Origin: Mucilaginibacter psychrotolerans
GTDB taxonomy: Bacteria; Bacteroidota; Bacteroidia; Sphingobacteriales; Sphingobacteriaceae
Direction: 5' to 3'
DNA length: 39,750 nucleotides
Assembly (NCBI RefSeq): GCF_004519315.1
Contig: NZ_SOZE01000046.1
Location: forward strand, 1 to 39,750
In this document: positions 32,006 to 39,701 of the stretch, piece after piece
Numbering within the stretch: the first letter of the stretch is position 1
How the letters are laid out: each line of letters opens with the position of its first letter
The notes under the pieces: generated by a model
What the model was told of the DNA's origin: nothing
Seen by the model: only the letters and a program-made list of their open reading frames with translations
Database searches by the model: none
Position numbers and translations under genes: made by a program

Positions 32006-32039
32006 CAAAAAAGCGTACCACTTTGCAATAGCACGCTTT
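32006..32039 (-). terminator. Terminator of the aldo/keto reductase gene
   Basis: On the minus strand AAAGCGT (32033-32039) pairs with ACGCTTT (32010-32016), followed by more T and then the antitoxin promoter. It lies 6 bp after the stop codon of the aldo/keto reductase gene and insulates the toxin-antitoxin pair. Confidence 0.65.
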
Positions 32040-32044
32040 CTTGG

Positions 32045-33073
32045 TTAATAAAACTTTGGTGGTGGGATTAAATTCGTATCCTGCCGTTGGTGCCAGTAAG
32101 GGTATATCGGCGCAAGTGCGCTGGCGGCATCCAGTTTCTTCACCTGCTCGGTAGTAAGGTTCCAGCCTACTGCCGCAAGGTTTTGTTTTAATTGCTCCTC
32201 GTTGCGGGCACCTATAATGATGTTTGCCACCGTTGGGCGCTGCAACAGCCAGTTAATAGCTACTTGCGCAACAGATTTGCCAACTTCTTCGGCTACTTCA
32301 TCCAAGGCATCAACAATATTGTAAAGGCGTTCAAAATCGGTTTCGGGGCCGTGGCTACCGCCCTGGCTTCGGCGGTTATCTTTAGGGATGGGCTGCCCGC
32401 GCCTGAATTTGCCACCCAACTGACCCGAAGCCAATGGGCTCCAAACGATGGTGCCTACGTTTTGGTCGATACCAAGCGGCATCAGTTCCCATTCAAATTC
32501 ACGGTCTAATATCGAGTAATAAGCCTGGTGGGCTACATATTTAGCCCAGCCATAACGCTCTGATGTTGAAAGGGATTTCATCAGGTGCCATCCCGAAAAA
32601 TTCGAGCAGGCAATATAACGTATCTTGCCGCTGCTGATAAGGTCGTCCAGTGCGTGCAGGGTTTCTTCAACCGGCGTGTTGCCGTCAAAGCCGTGCATGT
32701 GGTAAATATCAATGTGATCGGTTTGCAGGCGGCGCAGGCTATTTTCTACGGAGCGGATGAGATGGTAGCGCGACGAGCCGTAGTTGGGGTCATCGCCCAT
32801 TTTAAACGTTGCCTTAGTAGATAACAGCACCTCATTGCGGATACCCAGCAGCGCTTTGCCCAATATCTCTTCGGCTACACCGCCCGAATATACGTCGGCA
32901 GTATCAAAAAAGTTTACGCCAGCGTCCATACACAGGTGTACCAGCTTCTTTGCATCATCGAGTTGGGTTTCGCCCCAGGCTTTAAAAAATTCGCCGGCAC
33001 CGCCAAAAGTAGCAGTACCAAAACTAAGCACGGGAACTTTAAGGCCCGAGCCACCTAATTGTCTGTATTCCAT
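32045..33073 (-). CDS. Aldo/keto reductase
   Basis: A 342-residue TIM-barrel NADPH oxidoreductase. The catalytic tetrad is visible: Asp in FFDTADVYSGG (about 56-66, with Tyr), Lys in LSTKATFK and His in DIYHMHGFDG. NWLLQRPTVANIIIGARNEEQL near the C-terminus binds the cofactor. The sequence resembles YghZ/AKR12-type enzymes acting on small aldehydes or sugars. A single gene; substrate unknown. Confidence 0.92.
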   Translation of the reverse strand: MEYRQLGGSGLKVPVLSFGTATFGGAGEFFKAWGETQLDDAKKLVHLCMDAGVNFFDTADVYSGGVAEEILGKALLGIRNEVLLSTKATFKMGDDPNYGSSRYHLIRSVENSLRRLQTDHIDIYHMHGFDGNTPVEETLHALDDLISSGKIRYIACSNFSGWHLMKSLSTSERYGWAKYVAHQAYYSILDREFEWELMPLGIDQNVGTIVWSPLASGQLGGKFRRGQPIPKDNRRSQGGSHGPETDFERLYNIVDALDEVAEEVGKSVAQVAINWLLQRPTVANIIIGARNEEQLKQNLAAVGWNLTTEQVKKLDAASALAPIYPYWHQRQDTNLIPPPKFY

Positions 33074-33183
33074 AAGTAAAAGTAAGTTTTTTCATTACCA
33101 GCAGAAATACCTCCGCCATATTTCAAATCTCGGTTATATGGTTTAGACTTTGTATCACGGCAATAACATAATTGTCATTTTGC
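33074..33183. other. Gap after the small membrane protein gene
   Basis: 110 bp without an ORF, hairpin or repeat. It contains the leader of the aldo/keto reductase gene; no -7 box was found there. Confidence 0.3.
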
Positions 33184-33444
33184 TCAGGCACGGGCTTTCC
33201 TCCGGCCGACCACAAATAATTGCCGGCCTTTAAACCAACAGGCCTTGCAGGCGGGTTTTAAAAAATGAAATAGCGATGTAACCCGGGCAATGATAAACCT
33301 GCGTACCCCAGTTTCGGTGTGCACATTCAGCTGCACCACAATCACAGCCAGCATAAGCAGCACCAGCGAATAAAACGCCAAATTTTGTAACGCGCTGCCA
33401 ACGCTTAAGTGCTGCAATTGTGACACCTGCAATTTGGGAAACAT
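33184..33444 (-). CDS. Small membrane protein, unknown
   Basis: The 86-residue ORF begins with ATG (33444) and encodes a soluble start (MFPKLQVSQLQHLSVGSALQ), one strong hydrophobic helix (about 23-43, FYSLVLLMLAVIVVQL) and a basic tail (FKGRQLFVVGRRKARA). It has a near-consensus promoter 64-93 bp upstream, which is the main reason to accept it. No family recognised. Likely an inner membrane protein with its basic tail in the cytoplasm. Confidence 0.5.
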   Translation of the reverse strand: MFPKLQVSQLQHLSVGSALQNLAFYSLVLLMLAVIVVQLNVHTETGVRRFIIARVTSLFHFLKPACKACWFKGRQLFVVGRRKARA

Positions 33445-33507
33445 GATGATAGATGTTTATAAATGGTTTTGCCAACCGGTAACCGGCCCGACAATTCAAA
33501 TCTGGAA

Positions 33508-33537
33508 CAAAGCTAATTAATTAAAAGTTAATTCAAA
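33508..33537 (-). promoter_or_regulatory. Near-consensus Bacteroidota promoter
   Basis: On the minus strand TTTG (33534-33537), 18 nt, then TAGCTTTG (33508-33515): both boxes match the consensus fully. Transcription should start near 33501-33504, about 60 nt before the ATG of the 86-residue gene. Confidence 0.6.
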
Positions 33538-33636
33538 ACTTTAAGGGATGTTTTTGTCGTATTTTTTTTAAGTATTGCTTAATAATCCGTTGACTTAGCA
33601 GTTCAAGAAGCAGTCAGAATCACGTATCAATAAAGT

Positions 33637-34140
33637 TTAGGTTAATTTCTTCTCCAGGCAAACAAAGCGCATGCCAGGCCTGAAAGCAAGGCCAATTTCG
33701 CCGGCAAATATGTATCCTAGCTTTACAAAAAGCTTCTGCGCGGCTTTATTTTCTTTGTTGGTATCTATACGCAGCAGGGGGATTCCACGTCGGTCGGCCT
33801 CGTATTCTGCTTGCATTAGTAATGATTCGGCAATGCCCAGCCCGCGATAATACGGACTCACCACCAGGCGATGGGTGACGATAGCGGGTTGGCTAATATC
33901 TAGCCCGGCCTGCTCATACTCTGGGTATTGCTCGGTAGTGATGGCGGATGCGCCTGCTACCCGGCCATCAATATCCGCAACCCACAACTGGTTCAACGCT
34001 ACATCTCCTTCAAAAGCTTCGGGGTTTGGGTAGGAATCATTCCATTGAAAGTTGCCTGCGGCCTGCATTAAAGGCACGGCCTCTTTCACGATGGACATGA
34101 TAGCGGGGATATCGGCAAGCGTAGCGCGGCGGATGTTCAT
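33637..34140 (-). CDS. GNAT-family N-acetyltransferase
   Basis: A 167-residue enzyme. The acetyl-CoA loop is seen in HRLVVSPYYRGLGIAESLL (about 91-109, R-x-x-G-I/L type), and LRIDTNKENKAAQKLFVKLGY is the usual last helix-strand pair. Acceptor unknown; could be a small molecule or protein amine. Short gap to the hypothetical upstream gene. Confidence 0.9.
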   Translation of the reverse strand: MNIRRATLADIPAIMSIVKEAVPLMQAAGNFQWNDSYPNPEAFEGDVALNQLWVADIDGRVAGASAITTEQYPEYEQAGLDISQPAIVTHRLVVSPYYRGLGIAESLLMQAEYEADRRGIPLLRIDTNKENKAAQKLFVKLGYIFAGEIGLAFRPGMRFVCLEKKLT

Positions 34141-34168
34141 TTCGGTTAATTAATTTAAAATCAAGAGG

Positions 34169-34765
34169 TTAATTGTCTCCTTTGCAGTAGCCCAGGCAAA
34201 ACATGCGGATGTGCCTAAACCGCTCATTCACTGTCTTATCCAAAGGCTTTAAATATCCGCTATCGATAAGCAGGGTGCTACCTAAAGCTGGTGCAGGCTG
34301 CCCATGCCATTTTAGTTTGAGGGTATCTCCATTTTTATCCCAGGCACCCAATTTCCAATTGCTGTAAAAGAAAACGCCGGTGGAGTGCATCTCAAAGGTA
34401 TGATCGTTTCTAAAACTTATCAACGATTGGCCCTGTGATCCTTGGTAGCAAGCCCGAAATCCGACCGGACTCAAACCCTGCTCCCATTCACCTACAGGTG
34501 CAAATAACACTATCAGATAAACCGCTACCGGATAAAAATAGCCTAAATTGAGGTTGGCTCTATTTTTTACAATTGATATAATCTGCTTAATCAAGCCTAC
34601 AATAATCATTATCACTATTAGGCATATGGATATGACAGCACCCACAATGCATCCCCAAGGCATGTATCTGTCGATATAACCATCATAATATACCAATAAG
34701 GCAAACCCTAAGCTTAGTGCTAAAGTTCTTATTAATTTGCTCTTATTTGATAGATGGTTTGCCAT
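34169..34765 (-). CDS. Hypothetical membrane protein with C-terminal soluble domain
   Basis: A 198-residue protein with three hydrophobic helices (about 10-28, 36-60, 75-92) and a soluble, beta-rich C-terminal domain of about 100 residues that has three Cys (one near the start of the domain, two at CLGYC close to the end). Not recognised. The soluble part with FRNDHTFEMHSTGVFFYSNW and GDTLKLKW resembles short lipocalin-like or copper-resistance-like barrels only in pattern. Same strand as GNAT. Confidence 0.65.
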   Translation of the reverse strand: MANHLSNKSKLIRTLALSLGFALLVYYDGYIDRYMPWGCIVGAVISICLIVIMIIVGLIKQIISIVKNRANLNLGYFYPVAVYLIVLFAPVGEWEQGLSPVGFRACYQGSQGQSLISFRNDHTFEMHSTGVFFYSNWKLGAWDKNGDTLKLKWHGQPAPALGSTLLIDSGYLKPLDKTVNERFRHIRMFCLGYCKGDN

Positions 34766-34835
34766 TTTGATTTAGGAATGGGATTATACAGAAAAGCTCG
34801 TCTGACACAGCTACAAATCTTTAGCGCGCACATCT

Positions 34836-35528
34836 TTAATGGTTATGCTTTTTATGAATATCCTTCACGAGGCATAGCTTCTTTATTTCATCCAGGCGGA
34901 TAGGGAACGGCGCATACTTTAGGCGGTTGCCGATCATCTCGGTAGTGTTATCAGAGTGAGCTATAACCTCCTCTGGGTTATCGCTGGCGAGGAGGCGTTT
35001 ATACATGCGATAATCGCCCCATTCTATGTAATATACCTCACCCGGCAGTATTTTTCGGTCGCTGATAATTTTGAGGGCCACCCAGCAGCCGTTCTCCAGG
35101 TATGGGTACATGGAATGCCCCCAAACCGGCAGCGCGAAATCACATTCCTCAATACCAGGGAAGTTCATCCGCCCCACGGGCAGCGCATCGTTTATATCGT
35201 TGTAAACCTCTACGCCAGATGCTGTGGCTATGATATCATACATGGGGATACCCTCACCCGTCCGCACATATACAGGTTTATCCGTATTTTTTGTCCCGCC
35301 CAGCAAATCTCTGTATTTTTCTTTAAATATCTTCAATTTCTCTGGATCAATATTCTGACGGCTCTTGATTATCTCGGTAATGCTGCTGGCATTGTTAAAA
35401 CCGAGCACATCGGCAAGCTCGCTATTGTTATTAAACGCTTTCCCGCGTAACTGATTATACAGAATAATAAACTCCAGTGTCTCGGGTCGTACGGTTTTTA
35501 TTTTACCATGCCTCGCTTGCTCTTCCAT
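34836..35528 (-). CDS. S24/LexA-type transcriptional repressor
   Basis: A 230-residue protein. Residues about 15-75 form a helix-turn-helix (NSELADVLGFNNASSITEII). The C-terminal half is an S24 autopeptidase-like domain: the nucleophile motif VWGHSMYPYLENGCWV (Ser about 138) and the Lys-bearing WGDYRMYKRL (about 181-190). The expected Ala-Gly or Cys-Gly cleavage site in the linker is not obvious (ATASGVEVYND lies there). It resembles phage CI-like or stress-induced regulators. Divergent to two small genes, with an inverted repeat between them (35563-35580). Confidence 0.88.
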   Translation of the reverse strand: MEEQARHGKIKTVRPETLEFIILYNQLRGKAFNNNSELADVLGFNNASSITEIIKSRQNIDPEKLKIFKEKYRDLLGGTKNTDKPVYVRTGEGIPMYDIIATASGVEVYNDINDALPVGRMNFPGIEECDFALPVWGHSMYPYLENGCWVALKIISDRKILPGEVYYIEWGDYRMYKRLLASDNPEEVIAHSDNTTEMIGNRLKYAPFPIRLDEIKKLCLVKDIHKKHNH

Positions 35529-35562
35529 GCCGAAAATTATTTTTATTTATTTCTTGATTTAA

Positions 35563-35585
35563 ATAAAGATTATTCTTTATATTTG
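35563..35585 (+). promoter_or_regulatory. Candidate S24 operator overlapping a divergent promoter
   Basis: ATAAAGA (35563-35569) and TCTTTAT (35574-35580) form a perfect 7-bp inverted repeat with a 4-nt spacer. TATATTTG (35578-35585) overlaps the right arm and fits a -7 element for the plus-strand genes. A protein bound here would cover it, as expected for a repressor and its divergent target. It is 34 bp from the S24 ATG. Confidence 0.5.
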
Positions 35586-35587
35586 TA

Positions 35588-35857
35588 ATGCAATTACAAG
35601 ATAAAGGTACTTATAAAATCCTCCCGAACAAAATTAAAATCAAGAACATAAAGAAACAACCCAACCTTATGCACATAGCTCATAGCGCCTTCCGCAACAA
35701 AACCAAAGCCGGCCACGCCCAACTAAGCACCCCCGAAATGCAACAGCGCATAGCAGCCTACCATGCCACTTGCAAGAAGTACAAACAGGAAATAGCTGCC
35801 ATACAAAAGTACCTCCCCGGCTGGATGCCCGCCTTTGACGCAGCACTAAGCCGATAA
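35588..35857 (+). CDS. Small hypothetical protein, first gene divergent from the repressor
   Basis: 89 residues, basic and helical, with no signal or membrane part (for example NKTKAGHAQLSTPEMQQRIA and YHATCKKYKQEIAAIQKYLP). The -7 box ends 2 bp before the ATG at 35588, so either the mRNA is leaderless or the true start is the ATG at 35669 (MHIAHSAFRNKTK, 62 residues). Not recognised. The tight link to the repressor suggests it is the main regulated gene. Confidence 0.65.
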   Translation: MQLQDKGTYKILPNKIKIKNIKKQPNLMHIAHSAFRNKTKAGHAQLSTPEMQQRIAAYHATCKKYKQEIAAIQKYLPGWMPAFDAALSR

Positions 35858-35895
35858 CAGATAAATGATCCATTGAACTTTTAAACCAATACAAA

Positions 35896-36306
35896 ATGAA
35901 ACTAACCCAAAAACTAAAAGACGAATTGTGGTGGATGATTATATCCGTAGACTATAATTATAGCCGTATCAGCATTGCCGACCACGACCTGGGCGATGAA
36001 GTACTCACCCTGTGGCTGGAAGACAAACACGATTTCAAAAACAGCCTGGATGAATGCCTGCAATTAGACATCCCCCTAAAACAATTCGCCAAACTAATAA
36101 AGGCCGAAAACCTGAACAGCTACGAAGGCAGCCGAGTACACCCCAACAAGCAATACGTTTATAAAACCCGTATAGAGATAAACGCGCCTATAAAATGGTA
36201 CCGCGAAGATGCTGCTCCAATAGAACAAACCTGGGCCCGCGAAGCCATGCTGAAGAGCATACTCACCCAATTGGTAGAAACCGAAACCGTGGGTCAAAAC
36301 ATGTAG
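35896..36306 (+). CDS. Hypothetical protein, second gene of the divergent unit
   Basis: 136 residues, acidic in the middle, no membrane helix. Opening MKLTQKLKDELWWMIISVDYN and the tail WAREAMLKSILTQLVETE are helical, with a strand-rich centre. No family recognised. It follows the 89-residue gene by 38 bp on the same strand and is likely in one mRNA with it. Confidence 0.7.
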   Translation: MKLTQKLKDELWWMIISVDYNYSRISIADHDLGDEVLTLWLEDKHDFKNSLDECLQLDIPLKQFAKLIKAENLNSYEGSRVHPNKQYVYKTRIEINAPIKWYREDAAPIEQTWAREAMLKSILTQLVETETVGQNM

Positions 36307-36311
36307 AAAAT

Positions 36312-36464
36312 ATGCCAATCAGCATTAAATTCATTTTAATTCTATTGTCTGTTATGATTGCTGCATCCAGCAGAGGCAACGGCGGCGGTCCCTTGAATCA
36401 GGAATCCAACAAGCTTTGTAAAAAGGGCCGACGGATTAGATTATTGCAGCCCCGATTACGTTAG
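36312..36464 (+). CDS. Possible 50-residue exported peptide
   Basis: ATG at 36312, 5 bp after the stop of the 136-residue gene, opens MPISIKFILILLSVMIAASS (a signal- or anchor-like helix), then RGNGGGPLNQESN, and a very basic end (KKGRRIRLL...). It may be real and co-translated with the gene before it, but its 3' part overlaps a tiny minus-strand ORF. Tentative. Confidence 0.35.
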   Translation: MPISIKFILILLSVMIAASSRGNGGGPLNQESNKLCKKGRRIRLLQPRLR

Positions 36465-36527
36465 CAACGCATTGGCAAATAAGCACAGGCCCAAAAAAAG
36501 CAGGAATAGCAAGATAAATGATTTCAT
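36456..36527 (-). CDS. Possible 23-residue hydrophobic microprotein
   Basis: Minus-strand frame MKSFILLFLLFLGLCLFANA LLT ending at TAA (36456-36458). An alternative ATG at 36533 adds Met-Leu. It is one transmembrane helix with a positive N-terminus, the usual look of membrane microproteins such as KdpF-like ones. No promoter or ribosome site is evident, so chance is not excluded. Confidence 0.3.
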   Translation of the reverse strand: MKSFILLFLLFLGLCLFANALLT

Positions 36528-36711
36528 AAGCATGGTATAGATTGATGATACAAAGCTTGTGAAACCCAGGCAGCAGGGCAACCGTGTTTTAACGGTAATT
36601 GAACGAGAATTTGACGGGGAGCGATTAGATGTGCAGATTTCAGATATGCAGATCCAAAAAGCGATCCGCTGGTGATTTGGCGCTCAGGCCTAGGCAATGA
36701 TATGCCCAGCG
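36465..36711. other. Gap with repeat A and no established gene
   Basis: Holds the microprotein start, a repeat A copy, and an open frame (36543-36675, TTG/GTG start at best, ending in QKAIRW) in which repeat A would be in frame. Coding evidence for that frame is weak. Confidence 0.35.
36628..36655 (+). repeat. Dispersed repeat A, copy 6
   Basis: TTAGATGTGCAG ATTTCAG ATATGCAGATC on the plus strand. The opening TAG is out of frame with any known gene, so unlike copies at 361, 3848 and 25384 it is not tied to a visible stop codon. Confidence 0.55.
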
Positions 36712-37050
36712 TTAATTCCCCCGCTTTTCGGGTGCAGCCATTGGTGCAACTTCAACCAGTTCTTCGGTTTCGGCAATGGCTTCTTCGGGTTTGCTTTGGT
36801 AGTTGAGCTTACGGAAACGCCACAGGGCAAAGGCTGGCTCCTGGAAACGGTTGATCAACTTAAAAAATTTGGGGAAATTGTGAACTTCATCGAGCAACAG
36901 GCCCGGTACAATACCATTATTATCGAGTATTTCGCGAATGGTGTATTCTTTGCCTTTGGTAATCCAGATCTCGAAATCGCGACGGATTTCTTCGTTCTTA
37001 TCAGCGTCTATCTTATCATCAATGCAAATTACTTTATCACCCGGCTTCAT
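36712..37050 (-). CDS. Conserved-looking small hypothetical protein
   Basis: A 112-residue soluble protein (MKPGDKVICIDDKIDADKNE, then WITKGKEYTIREILDNNGIV). Opening strands with a KPGDKV turn resemble small SH3-like barrels, and the C-terminus (LVEVAPMAAPEKRGN) is a flexible tail. Not assigned to a family. Single gene on the minus strand. Confidence 0.7.
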   Translation of the reverse strand: MKPGDKVICIDDKIDADKNEEIRRDFEIWITKGKEYTIREILDNNGIVPGLLLDEVHNFPKFFKLINRFQEPAFALWRFRKLNYQSKPEEAIAETEELVEVAPMAAPEKRGN

Positions 37051-37059
37051 GCAGCAAAG

Positions 37060-37144
37060 TTATTGATTTTTTTGATCACACCGATGAAAGATTGATTTCA
37101 CCGATTAACACTGATTGCATGTCTGCCACTGCGAATTGCCGCTA
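37060..37144. repeat. Intergenic GATT-rich repeat
   Basis: ttattgatttttttgatcac followed by accgatgaaagattgatttc and accgattaacactgattgc. Similar to the repeat at 3137-3180. It fills the gap between two minus-strand hypotheticals. Confidence 0.35.
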
Positions 37145-37798
37145 CTACTTTTTTGCACGCATTCCGGCTAACGCTTCTTTAAAATCGCTATAATAAGAAT
37201 CTATCGTTTTGGTTTTTATTGCTGGCCACTCGCTTTCTGGTAAGCTTAAGGGCTTCTCTTTCCCTTTGGCCGTTGAAGCGTTAGTAAAAGCATCCATCCC
37301 GCTTAAATTAAGCCAGCGTTGGTCGTACTCCTCATTGTTGTCTTTAACAAATGCCACAACCCTACCAATTATATTTTCTAAGGTGTCGAGATTTTTAAAA
37401 GCATAAGTATTTATTTCCGGTCCAAAAGTAGCATTAACTTGCGCTACAGGCCCGGATGTACTTTTGTCGGTACAACGATTAAAATCGTAACGGGTGCGTA
37501 ACTGTGCAACATAAAACCAAAAAAAGGCCTCATCTTTTCTATCAAGTTTAAAGAGCACCGCAGATAAAGCATATAAAACAACCGGATTATGTTTATTGGG
37601 TTCGGCAATTATTAAGGCAATTAATTTTGCTCGCTTGGATTTTTTTGCATTAGTCAATTCCAATACTAAATTATTATCGCCCTCAACCTTTATTTCTTTA
37701 TATACGCCTGTTGGCTCAACAATATGATCATTTACCTGTGCTTTTAACACGGTGGTAAAACAAACGTATAATATAATGGCGGCGATATTTTTCTTCAT
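37145..37798 (-). CDS. Hypothetical exported protein
   Basis: 217 residues with a signal peptide (about 1-20, TVLKAQ). The mature part is helical (EAFFWFYVAQLRTRYDFNRC) with one Cys and resembles TPR-like helical hairpins in pattern only. No family recognised. Probably periplasmic. Alone on the minus strand, 50 bp after the histidine kinase gene start side. Confidence 0.65.
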   Translation of the reverse strand: MKKNIAAIILYVCFTTVLKAQVNDHIVEPTGVYKEIKVEGDNNLVLELTNAKKSKRAKLIALIIAEPNKHNPVVLYALSAVLFKLDRKDEAFFWFYVAQLRTRYDFNRCTDKSTSGPVAQVNATFGPEINTYAFKNLDTLENIIGRVVAFVKDNNEEYDQRWLNLSGMDAFTNASTAKGKEKPLSLPESEWPAIKTKTIDSYYSDFKEALAGMRAKK

Positions 37799-37847
37799 AT
37801 GTTATCTAATGTAAATATTACCTGTTTCTTGCCCGCCTACTGCAAAC

Positions 37848-39182
37848 TCAACTCCCTGCCGGCATGGCAACATAAAAAGCAGTCCCTTCGCCAGGGCTGC
37901 TTTCCAGCCAAATGCGCCCGCCTTGCAACTCGGTAAATTCTTTGCATAGCAGCAACCCCAATCCTACGCCTTTTTCATTATTAGTGCCAAAGGTAGCCCC
38001 GGCCCGTAACGAGAAGAGCTCGGCCTGCTTCTCCGGCGTGATACCGATGCCGGTGTCGCGGATGATGAGCCAGCACTCGCCGTCGATCTGTTCTGCTTTA
38101 AAGACTATCTCGCCTCCGTTGTGGGTGAATTTGATAGCATTATTGATGAGGTTGCGTATCACCAGTTGCAGCATATCGTTGTCGGCTACAATCTTAATAT
38201 CCCAATCCAAATCGGCACTAAGTGTTATTTCCTTTTTTAGGGCTATAGCGCGTTCCAGTTCGAGGGTATTAAACAATGTACTGCGCAGTGTAACATAACC
38301 CAGCTTTACGTTTACGCCATCCATCTGGCCCTTACTCCATAACAATAGTGTGCTCAGCATCTCGTTGGTGCGGCGCGTAACCTTAAGCAGATCGCCCTCA
38401 ACCATACGGCGCTCTTCCGTATCAAGTCCGTATTCGGTAACCAACTCCAAATAATTCTGGATATTACTGAGCGGCGAGCGCAGATCATGCGCAATGATAG
38501 ATAGCAACTTGTTACGTTCCTGGTTTATACGTTCCAGTTCGTGGTTCTGGCGCATAATCTGCTCGTTCTTGCGCTCTATAGAAGTGGCCCTATCGCCGGA
38601 CGACCGCTTTTCGTGGTCGTAATTTCGACGCAGGTACGTAATTGTGTAATATATTACGATAACCACTACAACGTACGCCGAGGTCATATCCAGGAAGCGG
38701 CTCCATGCATTATTGTAGGTATAGGGCACTAACTGAGGGTGCAAATACTCCAAAATATTAAGGGCCAGCACAAGCAACACGTTAAGCGTTAGCCAAAAAC
38801 GTTGCTGCTTTTTAGGGAGGATACAAAGCTGTAGTAGTATGCAGAGCGCCATAAAAAACTCGGATGGCCCAAGCGTGCCCGAGTTGTAGAAGAAATTGCC
38901 TGTGAACAACAAATTACTCACCAGCGTGAATATGATAACGGCTGGCCTGGGCTTGTTGCCATACCGCGACAGGTAGTAAACAAACAAGCATATTAATAGC
39001 GTCGCCATACACAGAAATGCTATGAGCGGCAGGCCTATCAAAAAATTAAAAGGCACGTTGTAACTAAGAGATACTACGGCTAGTATACAAACAGAATGGA
39101 ATATCCTAACCTCCAGCGGAAACTTTGCCGTGGAGCCGGTAATCCTTATCCAAAGCTTATTTAATTTTCCTAAGAGGCTCAA
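37848..39182 (-). CDS. Membrane-bound sensor histidine kinase
   Basis: A 444-residue kinase. About six transmembrane helices (25-185) form an integral sensor of the 7TM/5TM type rather than a periplasmic domain. A coiled coil (195-225) leads to the H-box LLSIIAHDLRSPLSN (His232). The N-box VIRNLINNAIKFTH, G1 RDTGIGITPE and G2 GVGLGLLLCKEF are intact, ending in the usual GTAFYVAMP. No response regulator gene is in the window, so it is an orphan here. Stimulus unknown. Confidence 0.93.
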   Translation of the reverse strand: MSLLGKLNKLWIRITGSTAKFPLEVRIFHSVCILAVVSLSYNVPFNFLIGLPLIAFLCMATLLICLFVYYLSRYGNKPRPAVIIFTLVSNLLFTGNFFYNSGTLGPSEFFMALCILLQLCILPKKQQRFWLTLNVLLVLALNILEYLHPQLVPYTYNNAWSRFLDMTSAYVVVVIVIYYTITYLRRNYDHEKRSSGDRATSIERKNEQIMRQNHELERINQERNKLLSIIAHDLRSPLSNIQNYLELVTEYGLDTEERRMVEGDLLKVTRRTNEMLSTLLLWSKGQMDGVNVKLGYVTLRSTLFNTLELERAIALKKEITLSADLDWDIKIVADNDMLQLVIRNLINNAIKFTHNGGEIVFKAEQIDGECWLIIRDTGIGITPEKQAELFSLRAGATFGTNNEKGVGLGLLLCKEFTELQGGRIWLESSPGEGTAFYVAMPAGS

Positions 39183-39289
39183 CGTTCATCAATATTTAGG
39201 TAACACAAGGTTACGGGTAATAAAAGGGGGAATAACGCTACTTTTAGACTTTAGGTCGTAAATATAAGCTAAGCATATACAATTACACT

Positions 39290-39433
39290 ATGAACAAAAC
39301 AGGTTTATTACCGCAAAGCGACGATACTGACCTGATTACCTGCAACAATTGTTATTATTGGGAAAAACGTAAACTTGTCGAGGCAAATAACCTCTCCTCC
39401 AACTATATCCGGGAAGCTTTGGGCAAGATATAG
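39290..39433 (+). CDS. 47-residue CxxC microprotein
   Basis: ATG at 39290 opens MNKTGLLPQSDDTDLITCNN, then CYYWEKRKLVEANNLSSNYI and REALGKI, stop at 39431-39433. A CNNC pair could be a half zinc site or a redox pair; the second half is a charged helix. Divergent from the kinase gene. No family recognised, but composition looks like a true protein. Confidence 0.5.
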   Translation: MNKTGLLPQSDDTDLITCNNCYYWEKRKLVEANNLSSNYIREALGKI

Positions 39434-39701
39434 GAAGGCCCTGGTTTGTAATCGGTGCATATTATTGAAGCTTTGTTACCAAATATAACATGCATTTTGC
39501 AAATTATACAGCAAGATTCAATATTCAGGTAGTTCTACTTGGTTTTTTGCCGGGCCGATGTGCTAATAAGCTTATTCCATTGGTCAACAACAGCCAATCT
39601 CCGCAAAAATGCGGACTTTAAAAACCTTATAGAATAAGGCGCTTGGGTATTGCTAATAATTTTAGTATATTTAAGCTGTAGATACCAAATACGCTAAAAT
39701 T
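39434..39701. other. Region leading into the insertion sequence
   Basis: No solid gene. TCCGCA (39600-39605) and TGCGGA (39610-39615) form a small hairpin. The left end of the element whose transposase starts at 39702 should lie here; GGCGCTTGGGTATTGC from 39638 is a possible inverted repeat end (IS1595 ends often start with GG), but the other end is outside the window so this is unproven. Confidence 0.35.

Noticed and set aside
36559..36675. GTG-started frame containing repeat A
   Set aside because: No ATG, no ribosome site, and the repeat explains most of the open frame.
39490..39621. 43-residue plus-strand ORF before the transposase
   Set aside because: No promoter or family signal, and it reads through a small hairpin; likely chance.
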